From Candidatus Thalassarchaeaceae archaeon (GTDB lineage: Archaea > Thermoplasmatota > Poseidoniia > Poseidoniales > Thalassarchaeaceae): 18,777 nucleotides of DNA. The DNA lies in NCBI GenBank assembly GCA_030747475.1, contig JASLKO010000035.1:1-18777 (forward strand), written 5' to 3'. Position numbers and translations under genes: made by a program. Shown here one piece after another: positions 9,465 to 15,086 of the stretch (position 1 is its first letter; every line of letters begins with the position of its first letter). The notes beneath the pieces were generated by a model. It worked only from the letters and a program-made list of their open reading frames with translations, did no database searches and had not been told where the DNA came from.

Positions 9465-9480
9465 CATAACGGTTATGATA
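9465..9480 (+). promoter_or_regulatory. Putative ftsZ promoter overlapping a short palindrome
   Basis: CATAAC-G-GTTATG (9465-9477) is a near-perfect inverted repeat. The AT-rich TTATGATA at 9473-9480 sits about 21-28 bases before the ftsZ ATG at 9501. That is where an archaeal TATA box would lie for a leaderless transcript, and no good ribosome binding site precedes that ATG. The palindrome overlaps the box, so a dimeric repressor is conceivable. Motif-level evidence only. Confidence 0.4.
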
Positions 9481-9500
9481 CCGACAGCGAGCCTGACATC

Positions 9501-10631
9501 ATGCGCCATCTAATTGATAGGGTATTGGAATTGCAAGATGATGAGGAAGAAACGGATGGGACCGTCACAAAAGGAGCGCCTTCAGCAAACAATGCTGAAT
9601 TGCACGAACTTCTGAAATCCCTCCAACCTAGAATCCGTGTATTCGGTTGTGGAGGTTGTGGTGGAAACACCGTCGACCGATTGAATGCCGCTGGATTACT
9701 CGATGAGGATTCTGTCCGAGGGTACGCGGTAAATACAGACGCGCAACATCTAATCAAAGTCGGAATAAACAACAAGATGTTGATTGGAAGAACCGCTAGA
9801 GGTCGCGGAGCTGGTGGAGATCCTGAAAAGGGAGAAATGGCAGCCTACGAATCTGAACGTGCTCTACAAAAAGCTGTGGAAGAATGTGATTTGGCCTTTG
9901 TAACAGCGGGCCTTGGTGGAGGAACTGGAACCGGTTCAGCGCATGTTGTAGCCCGTTTGGCAAAAGATGCTGGTGCACTGACCATCGCTGTTGTTACCTA
10001 TCCATTCGAATCTGAAGGCACATTGCGCAGACAAAATGCGGAATGGGGTTTGGAAAGACTTCGAGAAGTCTGTGATACTGTTGTCGTCCTACCGAATGAA
10101 AAATTGCTTTCTGTAGATGGTGTTCGCGACCTTCCAATTGAAGCGGCTTTCAGAGTTGCAGATGAACTACTCATGCGAAGCATTGCTGGTGTGACTGAAC
10201 TGGTCACCAAGGAAGGCTTGGTCAACCTCGATTTCGAGGACCTACGTTCGGTCATGCTCAACGGTGGAGGAATGGCGATGATTGGTCTCGGTGAAGCCAG
10301 TGGAACAGATCGGGCGCAAGAAGCAACATTCGAAGCATTGGATAGCCCACTACTTGACATCGATGTCAGCGATGCACGAGGTGCATTGGTCAATGTCATC
10401 GGTGGTTCAAACCTAACACTTGGTGAAGCAGAAGCATGTGCTCAACAAATCCGCGAGAAAATCAATCCATACGCCAGAATCATCTGGGGTGCGACGGTTG
10501 ATCCATCGATGGGAAGTGAACTGCGTGTCATGCTTGTTCTGACCGGAGTGAAGAGTCAACAAATTTTCGGGGCTGCGGCTCACCAACAACTGCGAACATT
10601 GCGAAATAGAACGATTGAGTTCGTAAATTGA
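9501..10631 (+). CDS. ftsZ: FtsZ, tubulin-like cell division GTPase
   Basis: The 376-residue protein has the G-box region VFGCGGCGGNTVDRL near residue 48, the tubulin signature GLGGGTGTGSA near residue 137, and the T7 synergy-loop region NLDFEDLRSVM near residue 242 supplying the catalytic acidic residues for the neighbouring subunit's GTP. FtsZ polymerises into the mid-cell ring. The length and the N-terminal acidic extension (residues ~10-25) fit archaeal FtsZ1-type proteins, and the position just before secE-spt5 is a recurrent euryarchaeal arrangement. It ends soon after the second domain with no long C-terminal linker (last residues TIEFVN). Translation probably begins at ATG 9501; a leaderless mRNA is plausible because no clear Shine-Dalgarno precedes it while an AT-rich box lies about 25 bases upstream. 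Confidence 0.95.
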   Translation: MRHLIDRVLELQDDEEETDGTVTKGAPSANNAELHELLKSLQPRIRVFGCGGCGGNTVDRLNAAGLLDEDSVRGYAVNTDAQHLIKVGINNKMLIGRTARGRGAGGDPEKGEMAAYESERALQKAVEECDLAFVTAGLGGGTGTGSAHVVARLAKDAGALTIAVVTYPFESEGTLRRQNAEWGLERLREVCDTVVVLPNEKLLSVDGVRDLPIEAAFRVADELLMRSIAGVTELVTKEGLVNLDFEDLRSVMLNGGGMAMIGLGEASGTDRAQEATFEALDSPLLDIDVSDARGALVNVIGGSNLTLGEAEACAQQIREKINPYARIIWGATVDPSMGSELRVMLVLTGVKSQQIFGAAAHQQLRTLRNRTIEFVN

Positions 10632-10674
10632 GGCGAAATTGGCATTCGGCACCGACTACGTCGGACTCGCATTG

Positions 10675-10713
10675 TTTAAGAAAGACTGGCAGGTCGCGAG
10701 GCACCTCTGAGGT
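10675..10713 (+). promoter_or_regulatory. Putative secE promoter and ribosome binding site
   Basis: TTTAAGAA at 10675-10682 is a reasonable archaeal TATA-like box, predicting transcription start near 10702 and a short leader. GAGGT at 10709-10713 lies 6 bases before the secE ATG at 10720. Just upstream, CCGAC/GTCGG (10652-10656 and 1060-64 within that block, i.e. 10660-10664) can form a small hairpin after ftsZ. Weak evidence for the promoter, good evidence for the ribosome binding site. Confidence 0.4.
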
Positions 10714-10719
10714 TGTCCC

Positions 10720-10995
10720 ATGTCCAGTGTAAGCGATGCAAACAGTGACCAAAGCACTCCTTTCGAGGACAGGGTCCAAGGCTGGCAAGATGGTCTTGAA
10801 TCCGGTATACGTGGCCTCGGAAAGGGCTCTTGGGCCCGAATTATCAAGATGGCACGCAAGCCAAGTTCGCTAGAATTCCGCCAAACATGCATTGTTTGTG
10901 GAATTGGTATGTTTGTTCTTGGATTCATTGGATTTGTCATGTTGGTTCTAATGGACAATGTATTGCCATCATTCTTTGAATGGTTAACCAACTAA
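10720..10995 (+). CDS. secE: Protein translocase subunit SecE (Sec61-gamma)
   Basis: The 91-residue protein has a short soluble N-terminus, an amphipathic helix with the family-typical MARKPSSLEFRQTC stretch (compare archaeal ARKPxxxEF) and one transmembrane helix (roughly IGMFVLGFIGFVMLVLM). This is the normal architecture of archaeal SecE, which clamps SecY in the membrane channel. Archaeal SecE is usually about 55-70 residues, so this one has an extended N-terminus of about 30 Ser/Asp/Gln-rich residues. It has its own ribosome binding site (GAGGT 6 bases upstream). The following spt5 gene has a ribosome binding site that overlaps the secE end (AAGGGAGG around 10994-11001), consistent with co-transcription. 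The secE-spt5 pair is a classic archaeal order and supports the call. Confidence 0.92.
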   Translation: MSSVSDANSDQSTPFEDRVQGWQDGLESGIRGLGKGSWARIIKMARKPSSLEFRQTCIVCGIGMFVLGFIGFVMLVLMDNVLPSFFEWLTN

Positions 10996-11009
10996 GGGAG
11001 GAAATTGAA

Positions 11010-11879
11010 ATGTCTGATGCATTCATTGCTTTTGTTCGACACGAAGACAAGGTCCTGATGATGCAACGCGCTGATGGCGTTGCTGATTTCCCTGGTGCTT
11101 GGGATGGAGTGTACGGCATTGGTGATCCAACTGATATCGATGCGGTGACAACTCGAATAGAGGAAGCGACTGGGATTTCTGCCGCCAATCTAGTACATGT
11201 CCGAAGTGCTGCAGCTCGCGGTCTTGAATTTGGAAATCGCTTGAATGATGTCACACCACTACTCTTCATGTCTGCCTCAACTGAGGTCGAACCACGAACT
11301 CTGTACAAGAATGTTGAATGGACCGACCCAGGTTCAATTGGTGACAAGTCGTATAGTGTCCCTCAACTTGGAGAGTTGTACGGTGACGTCGCATCCTACC
11401 TTTACATCCTCAAAACCACAATGGGCCAAGAGCACAAGGTGGCGAGCGAGATTCAGGCACGTCTTTCGGGAACTGGTTCTCTACAGGATATTCAGGGAGA
11501 AATTTTCGGCGTTCTATGTGCCCCAATGCTACGTGGGTTCATTTTTGTCGAAGCAAGCGCATACCACCATGTCGAGAAACTCATTGGTCGAGCAGGTGGA
11601 CGAACAACACCACTCAAGAATTGTCGAAAGGTATTGCCGGGAACATCACCTCTTGGAGATGTCACTCCATATCTAGAGCCAAAGGCTGCAACCGCTGGAA
11701 TTGAAGAAGGAGATATCGTTGAAATCCGAGCATCCAGCTTCAAGGGTGAGCGTGCTCGTGTAACCAACGTTGCTGAGAATAAGGAAGAAGTTACTGTTGA
11801 GTTGTTTGACGCTCAAATTCCAATCCCAATCACAATTCGCGCTGATCAAGTTCGCGTGACGCAGCGTGTGGATGAGTAA
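11010..11879 (+). CDS. spt5: Transcription elongation factor Spt5 (NusG family) with an extra N-terminal Nudix-like domain
   Basis: Start ATG 11010 follows a strong GGGAGG; an upstream in-frame ATG at 10980 overlaps secE and is unlikely. The product is 289 residues, about twice a usual archaeal Spt5 (~150). The NGN domain lies at about residues 127-225 (YLYILKTTMGQEHKVASEI ... LRGFIFVEA) and a KOW domain at about 229-285 (GIEEGDIVEI ... GERARVTNV). Together they bind the RNA polymerase clamp and Spt4 to aid processivity and, in archaea, link to the ribosome. Residues 1-125 look like a Nudix fold: strand AFIAFVRHEDKVLMMQR, FPGAW at 27-31, a degenerate Nudix box ending EEATGI at 51-56, then LLF and a late VEWTDPGSI. 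Most catalytic Glu/Arg positions of the box are absent, so an inactive binding module is likely. Confidence 0.88.
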   Translation: MSDAFIAFVRHEDKVLMMQRADGVADFPGAWDGVYGIGDPTDIDAVTTRIEEATGISAANLVHVRSAAARGLEFGNRLNDVTPLLFMSASTEVEPRTLYKNVEWTDPGSIGDKSYSVPQLGELYGDVASYLYILKTTMGQEHKVASEIQARLSGTGSLQDIQGEIFGVLCAPMLRGFIFVEASAYHHVEKLIGRAGGRTTPLKNCRKVLPGTSPLGDVTPYLEPKAATAGIEEGDIVEIRASSFKGERARVTNVAENKEEVTVELFDAQIPIPITIRADQVRVTQRVDE

Positions 11880-11886
11880 ATGAGGT

Positions 11887-11941
11887 CGCGCGCGCGTGTT
11901 AAATAGAGGAAGTAGGTCGCCCGGTTCCCCTCAATGGAGTG
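11887..11941 (+). promoter_or_regulatory. Putative promoter and ribosome binding site of the L11-L1-L10-L12 operon
   Basis: TTAAATA at 11899-11905 is a good archaeal TATA-box match, predicting transcription start near 11928 and a leader of about 20 bases. GGAGTG at 11936-11941 precedes the L11 ATG (11948). A (CG)5 tract at 11887-11896 sits immediately upstream of the TATA element, where the TFB recognition element normally lies. This suggests the ribosomal stalk genes have their own promoter in addition to read-through from spt5. Confidence 0.45.
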
Positions 11942-11947
11942 TTTACA

Positions 11948-12226
11948 ATGTCAGCCCGTGATGAAACCCCGCACACCGTGCTAAAGAAGCTCGGACAAAA
12001 GAAGTGCAACGGGTCATGGGATGCCTCCACTGAGAACCTGACTATCCAACAGGTCATCGAGGTCTCTGAGACCAAGAAAGACAAACTCACTGGTGCGAGC
12101 CAAAAGGCGCGCGCTCTGGAAGTCATGGGCACTTGTGTGTCCATGCGTGTAAATGTAGAGGGTATGCACCCGAAAGAAGCCATTGCGGCTGTAAAAAATG
12201 GAGATTTCGATTCACAATTTAACTGA
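11948..12226 (+). CDS. rpl11: Ribosomal protein uL11, C-terminal domain only (N-terminal domain absent)
   Basis: The product from ATG 11948 is 92 residues, against about 160 for usual archaeal L11. The sequence ETPHTVLKKLG ... NLTIQQVIEVSETKKDKL ... KARALEVMGTCVSMRVNVEGMHPKEA aligns by eye with the archaeal C-terminal RNA-binding domain (compare PPTSxLIKKELG, NLTxEQVIxIAKMK, VxEVxGTCxSMGVxVEGKDPRE). That domain binds the 23S GTPase-associated region. The N-terminal domain with its GPPLGPxLG motif is missing. Only 68 bases separate spt5 from this ATG, and no frame there encodes it, so this is not a simple frameshift. The start has GGAG 8 bases upstream; a GTG at 11939 would add only three residues. 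It leads the operon L11-L1-L10-L12 in normal order. Confidence 0.9.
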   Translation: MSARDETPHTVLKKLGQKKCNGSWDASTENLTIQQVIEVSETKKDKLTGASQKARALEVMGTCVSMRVNVEGMHPKEAIAAVKNGDFDSQFN

Positions 12227-12241
12227 GAAAGATCACGGATT

Positions 12242-12270
12242 GCGGGAGAGGGTGAGCCCTCGTAGACCGC
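12242..12270 (+). promoter_or_regulatory. Candidate L1 autoregulatory mRNA element in the L1 leader
   Basis: The 57-base L11-L1 spacer folds into two stacked helices. GCGG 12242-12245 pairs with CCGC 12267-12270, and GAGGG 12248-12252 pairs with CCCTC 12257-12261 around a TGAG loop. They are separated by an asymmetric internal loop (GA versus GTAGA). Two helices joined by such a loop is the known architecture of L1-binding sites in 23S rRNA and in L1 operon mRNAs of bacteria and methanogens. It ends one base before the L1 Shine-Dalgarno (12271-12277), so L1 bound here would block initiation. Confidence 0.6.
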
Positions 12271-12283
12271 GGGGGTGAAAAAA

Positions 12284-12928
12284 ATGGAAGAAAATATCAA
12301 ACAAGCAATCGAACAGGCCCTTTCAGAGGCACCTGAGCGAAAATTCGTAGAAAGTGTCGAGTTTGCCTTTACCATCAAGGACGTCGACTTGAAGAACCCA
12401 ACAAATCGTATTCAGGAAGAGATTCGACTTCCTGCTGGCAGAGGTCGCGTTCCTAGCATCGCCATGTTTGCTGACGGTGAAATGGCTGCAAAGGCAAAGG
12501 ATGCCGGACTTGTCGTCATCGACCCTACAAAAATTGAGGAACTTGGTGGCACTCGCCAAAAAGCACGAAATTTGGCAAAGAAGCACGACTTCTTCCTCTC
12601 GGAAATTCCCCACATGGGGCCAATTGGTCGGTTCCTGGGTGTTGTTCTCGGACCGCGTGGAAAAATGCCACGACCCGTGCCACCTGTCGCTGATCCTGCA
12701 GCAATCGCAGCTGGATTGAAGAACGTTGCAATTATTCGAAGTCGTGACAAAATCACATTCCATACTGTTGTTGGAACTCGTGACCAAGGCATTGATGCTC
12801 TCACACAAAACGGCATGGAAGTTTGGAAGCGAGTGACGAGCAAACTTGAGCGTGGAGCCGGAAATATCCGTTCATTCTACGTAAAAACCTCGATGGGTCC
12901 ATCGATTAGAGTGGAGGTGGTCCTCTGA
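12284..12928 (+). CDS. rpl1: Ribosomal protein uL1
   Basis: I chose ATG 12284 because GGGGGTG at 12271-12277 sits 6 bases upstream; a GTG within that site (12275) would add only three residues. The 214-residue product is full length. It shows archaeal L1 features: NRIQEEIRLPAGRGR near residue 40 (pattern NRxxEEIxLPxGRG), the central LGPRGKMPRPVPP block (LGPRGKMPxPxP), and the terminal KTSMGPSIRVEV (KTTMGPAxxxxx). L1 binds the 23S stalk near the E site and in archaea represses its own operon. It follows L11 by 57 bases, which hold the putative operator. Its stop overlaps the apparent ATT start of L10, and its last codons contain that gene's ribosome binding site. Confidence 0.96.
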   Translation: MEENIKQAIEQALSEAPERKFVESVEFAFTIKDVDLKNPTNRIQEEIRLPAGRGRVPSIAMFADGEMAAKAKDAGLVVIDPTKIEELGGTRQKARNLAKKHDFFLSEIPHMGPIGRFLGVVLGPRGKMPRPVPPVADPAAIAAGLKNVAIIRSRDKITFHTVVGTRDQGIDALTQNGMEVWKRVTSKLERGAGNIRSFYVKTSMGPSIRVEVVL

Positions 12929-12930
12929 TT
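12913..12930 (+). promoter_or_regulatory. Strong ribosome binding site placing the L10 start at ATT (12928)
   Basis: GGAGGTGG at 12913-12920 is the strongest Shine-Dalgarno in the operon. Counted from it, ATT at 12928-12930 is 7 bases downstream, the same 6-8 base spacing seen for L11, L1 and L12; CTG at 12925 is only 4 bases away. In this frame there is a TAG at 12907-12909 and no ATG, GTG or TTG before TTG 12979. Confidence 0.6.
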
Positions 12931-13944
12931 CCAAAGGCAGCCCCATGGAAGAAGGACCGTGTTTCGGTTCTCACAGACTTGCTCAAGCAAGATGGTGTCA
13001 TTGGCGTCATCGATGTCGAAGGTGTACCTGCGACTGCTATGCTAGGAATGAGAGATACACTTCGCCAACAAATGGTCATGACCATGGCCAAGAAGACGTT
13101 GGTTCGCCGTGCTTGGAAGAAAGCCGGACTTTCGGAAGATGAATTGGATACTCTGTTTGATGGAGTCACCATTCCAATGCTTGTTCAATCAAACGAATTG
13201 AACGGGTTCCAGCTCTTCGCAGAATTGGAAAAGACGAAAACAGGTCGTCCTGCAAAGGAAGGGGACGTTGCTCCTGATGATATTATCATCGAAGAAGGGC
13301 CGACATCATTCCCACCAGGACCAATTGTTGGAGAATTCAATTCCGTTGGTATTCCTGCTAAGATTGACAAAGGCAAGGTTGCCATTCAGAAGACGGTTAC
13401 AGCTGTTGAAAAAGGACAGTCAATTAGTGCTGATCTCGGATTGATGTTGTCCAAACTTGAAATCTTCCCAATCGAAATCGGTTTGATTCTTTCAGGCGTG
13501 ATTGAAGATGGAACAGTGATGGCTGCCGATGACCTCAACCTCGACCTAGATGGATTTACTGCGAATGTCAAGAGCGCTACAAGTGGTGCTTTCAACCTCG
13601 CATGCAACATCGGATGGTTCACAAGCCAAACCACACCAGTACTCATTTCGAAGGCTGCTGGTGAAGCAATGGCAGTGGCCATCGAAGCCGGCGTCCACAA
13701 TGAAGAAACGATGCCGGTGCTAATCAGCCGGGCTCACGCCCGTATGCTGGCCGTTGCTGGTCAGATGGATTCCTCTGCTCTGGATGATGAATTGTCCGGA
13801 GCGCTCGGCGCTGCAGCCACGGTTGCAGCCGCTGCTCCCGCCGCTAGCGAAGACGCTGCACCAGCCGAAGAGGCCGCAGCAGAAGAAGAAGCGGAAGAGG
13901 AAGAAGACGCCGAATTCGGTGGTCTAGGGGATCTCTTTGGATGA
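12928..13944 (+). CDS. rpl10: Ribosomal protein uL10 (archaeal P0), apparently with a non-AUG start
   Basis: From ATT 12928 the product is 338 residues, the normal archaeal L10 length. It begins (M/I)PKAAPWKKDRVSVLTDLLKQ, matching the conserved archaeal N-terminus (…PxWKKxEVxxLxxLI). It continues with VIGVIDVEGVPATAML and the rRNA-binding AKKTLVRRAW region, then the P0 insertion (GPTSFPPGPIVGEFN) and the spine helices that bind L12 dimers. The C-terminus is Ala-rich then Glu-rich and ends EFGGLGDLFG, the translation-factor-binding tail shared with L12. Using the first standard start (TTG 12979) would delete 17 conserved residues. The ATT overlaps the L1 stop (TGATT), indicating translational coupling. 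Identity is secure; the exact start (ATT, or CTG 12925) is inferred from spacing and conservation. Confidence 0.93.
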   Translation: MPKAAPWKKDRVSVLTDLLKQDGVIGVIDVEGVPATAMLGMRDTLRQQMVMTMAKKTLVRRAWKKAGLSEDELDTLFDGVTIPMLVQSNELNGFQLFAELEKTKTGRPAKEGDVAPDDIIIEEGPTSFPPGPIVGEFNSVGIPAKIDKGKVAIQKTVTAVEKGQSISADLGLMLSKLEIFPIEIGLILSGVIEDGTVMAADDLNLDLDGFTANVKSATSGAFNLACNIGWFTSQTTPVLISKAAGEAMAVAIEAGVHNEETMPVLISRAHARMLAVAGQMDSSALDDELSGALGAAATVAAAAPAASEDAAPAEEAAAEEEAEEEEDAEFGGLGDLFG

Positions 13945-13971
13945 TTCCCAACAAAAAATAAGGTGAAAAAA

Positions 13972-14283
13972 ATGGAATATGTATATGCTGCTATGATGCT
14001 GCACTCTGCAGAGAAAGAAATTGACGAGAAGGCTGTTGGCGCCGTATTGAAGGCTGCCGGCGTAAAGGCTGACGACGCACGCGTGAAAGCGCTCGTCGCA
14101 AGTTTGGCTTCCGTAGACATCGGCGAAGCAATGAGCCAGGCCATCGCGGCACCTGCCGCGGCTGCTCCGGCTGCTGCTGGTGGATCTTCGTCGTCTGACG
14201 CACCCGCTGAAGAAGCGGCTGCTGAGGAAGAAGAAGAAGACGATGACGCAGGCTTCGAAGGTCTGGGCTCACTCTTCGGATAA
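13972..14283 (+). CDS. rpl12: Ribosomal protein P1 / archaeal L12 stalk protein
   Basis: ATG 13972 gives MEYVYAAMMLHSAEKEI, the standard archaeal L12 N-terminus that forms the dimerisation domain. GGTG at 13962-13965 is 6 bases upstream; a GTG at 13963 inside that site is not the start. The 103-residue protein has the N-terminal helical domain (residues 1-60), an Ala/Pro/Gly/Ser hinge (about 62-80) and an acidic tail ending GFEGLGSLFG that recruits translational GTPases. Several dimers bind the L10 spine. It lies 27 bases after L10 and ends the ribosomal operon; the GC-rich structured stretch begins about 45 bases downstream. Length and composition are normal for the family. Confidence 0.96.
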   Translation: MEYVYAAMMLHSAEKEIDEKAVGAVLKAAGVKADDARVKALVASLASVDIGEAMSQAIAAPAAAAPAAAGGSSSSDAPAEEAAAEEEEEDDDAGFEGLGSLFG

Positions 14284-14328
14284 TCTCACAGAGTTGCAAT
14301 AGTCAACAAACCAGGATAACAAACCCAC

Positions 14329-14441
14329 AACGGTGGGGCGCCCCGAGCGCAAGCAGGTCGTTTGACCGATAGGTCGGACGGATGCCGGGGCTGCCAATCA
14401 CCCGCGCCCTGTCCAGCTGTACTGGATGGCGCCCCATCGTT
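14329..14441. ncRNA. Candidate structured RNA after the ribosomal stalk operon
   Basis: The 228 bases between L12 and the next gene hold no good ORF but a block about 68% G+C, well above its surroundings. Bases 14329-14342 and 14428-14441 are complementary over 14 positions (13 Watson-Crick, one G-T), closing a loop of 85 bases. Inside are further hairpins: GTCCAG/CTGGAT (14411-14416 with 14422-14427, loop of 5, abutting the closing helix), GGTC/GACC (14356-14359 with 14364-14367) and GCAG/CTGC (14353-14356 with 14391-14394, one base competing). I found no 5S rRNA, tRNA, RNase P or SRP core motifs on either strand. The strand is unknown; plus is favoured by the flanking genes. Alternatives are a processing or termination structure of the L12 transcript, or a small inverted-repeat element. 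Confidence 0.5.
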
Positions 14442-14511
14442 AGTGGAATGACGGCCCAGCACTGAATTTCTGCTGCGGCATCCTCATGACTGGATCGCGT
14501 TAGCCTTGACC

Positions 14512-15027
14512 ATGGCCCGCCCCCGGATAGTCACCCTAGAGGTGAACATCACACCCACTCAGGCTGTCCGTGCACTTCGTGAATTGGCACAATCTGCCGA
14601 TTGGGAATGGAAACGAGAAGAGGGGAAGCGATTGGTCGACCGAATGATGGTGATCATGCCCATCACAAATGCGACGCGCACATTTCGATTGGCTGTTGTT
14701 TCGGGTGAAGGCAAGGGAATCGTGATGACGGCATGGCAAGAAGTTGCAGGTTCAAGTGGTGGCATTACCAAAGTTGAATGGGTTGTCCCCGGACACTTGA
14801 CTGAGAAACCGTTCAGAGATGTATTGCGAGCATGGTGTGCCCGACATCCAAATTGTCCTTGGCGTTGGTCATTTGGCCAACGATCAGTCATCGGGTTCCT
14901 GCTTCCAGTGTGGCGAAGAAGTCGACGTGAGTTTCGGAAATTTGGTTTTGACACCAAGAAGTCTGGGTGGCCTGTAGAAGCCAATTGGCCACCCGTAGGG
15001 TGGCCGGATGCTAGGGAAGAAGAGTAA
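14512..15027 (+). CDS. Small basic protein of unknown function
   Basis: The ATG at 14512 gives 171 residues; a TTG two codons earlier is a weaker choice. The protein begins MARPRIVTLEVNITPTQAVRALRELAQSADW and is rich in Trp and Arg. It has a hydrophobic beta-type centre (MMVIMPITNATRTFRLAVVSGEGKGIVMTAWQEV) and a basic C-terminal half with RSRREFRKFGFDTKKSG. There is no signal peptide or membrane helix. The C-terminus repeats the tripeptide GWP (GWPVEANWPPVGWP). The alpha-beta pattern could be a small ligand- or RNA-binding fold, but I do not recognise a family. No Shine-Dalgarno is evident upstream. It lies between the candidate structured RNA and an exported-protein gene. Codon use is like its neighbours, and coding status rests on the open frame length and protein-like composition. 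Confidence 0.6.
   Translation: MARPRIVTLEVNITPTQAVRALRELAQSADWEWKREEGKRLVDRMMVIMPITNATRTFRLAVVSGEGKGIVMTAWQEVAGSSGGITKVEWVVPGHLTEKPFRDVLRAWCARHPNCPWRWSFGQRSVIGFLLPVWRRSRREFRKFGFDTKKSGWPVEANWPPVGWPDAREEE
14965..15005 (+). repeat. Three-arm alternating inverted repeat at the 3' end of the 14512 gene
   Basis: GGGTGGCC occurs at 14965-14972 and 14998-15005, and its exact complement GGCCACCC lies between them at 14987-14994. The middle arm can pair with either copy, giving an 8-bp hairpin with a 14-base loop or an 8-bp hairpin with a 3-base loop. It lies within the last 21 codons of the gene. The two direct copies are partly explained by the repeated GWP tripeptide. Confidence 0.55.
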
Positions 15028-15086
15028 AACCCGTAAGAGGGCAGATTCATCTACCACACGCGTTCTGATAGATTTGAGGCGAGCCC

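Noticed and set aside
10980..11009. Upstream start for Spt5 overlapping secE
   Set aside because: ATG 11010 has a strong GGGAGG at proper spacing, and the extra ten residues are just the secE end in another frame.
12275..12283. GTG as start of L1 (and the analogous GTG 13963 for L12)
   Set aside because: Both GTGs are part of the GGTG Shine-Dalgarno; the ATG nine bases later gives the conserved N-terminus and a 6-base spacing.
13761..14299. Minus-strand ORFs opposite L10 and L12 tails
   Set aside because: They are Ala/Ser- or Arg/Gln-rich reflections of the Ala/Glu-rich codons of L10 and L12.
14329..14441. 5S rRNA, RNase P RNA, SRP RNA or tRNA in the L12 downstream gap
   Set aside because: No CCGAAC-type 5S core, no GAGGAAAGTC of RNase P, no SRP GGAA-loop helix and no tRNA T-arm were found on either strand; it is left as an unnamed structured RNA candidate.
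14329..14441. A miniature inverted-repeat transposable element with 14-bp ends
   Set aside because: No flanking target duplication is visible and internal hairpins fit an RNA better; not excluded without searching for other copies.
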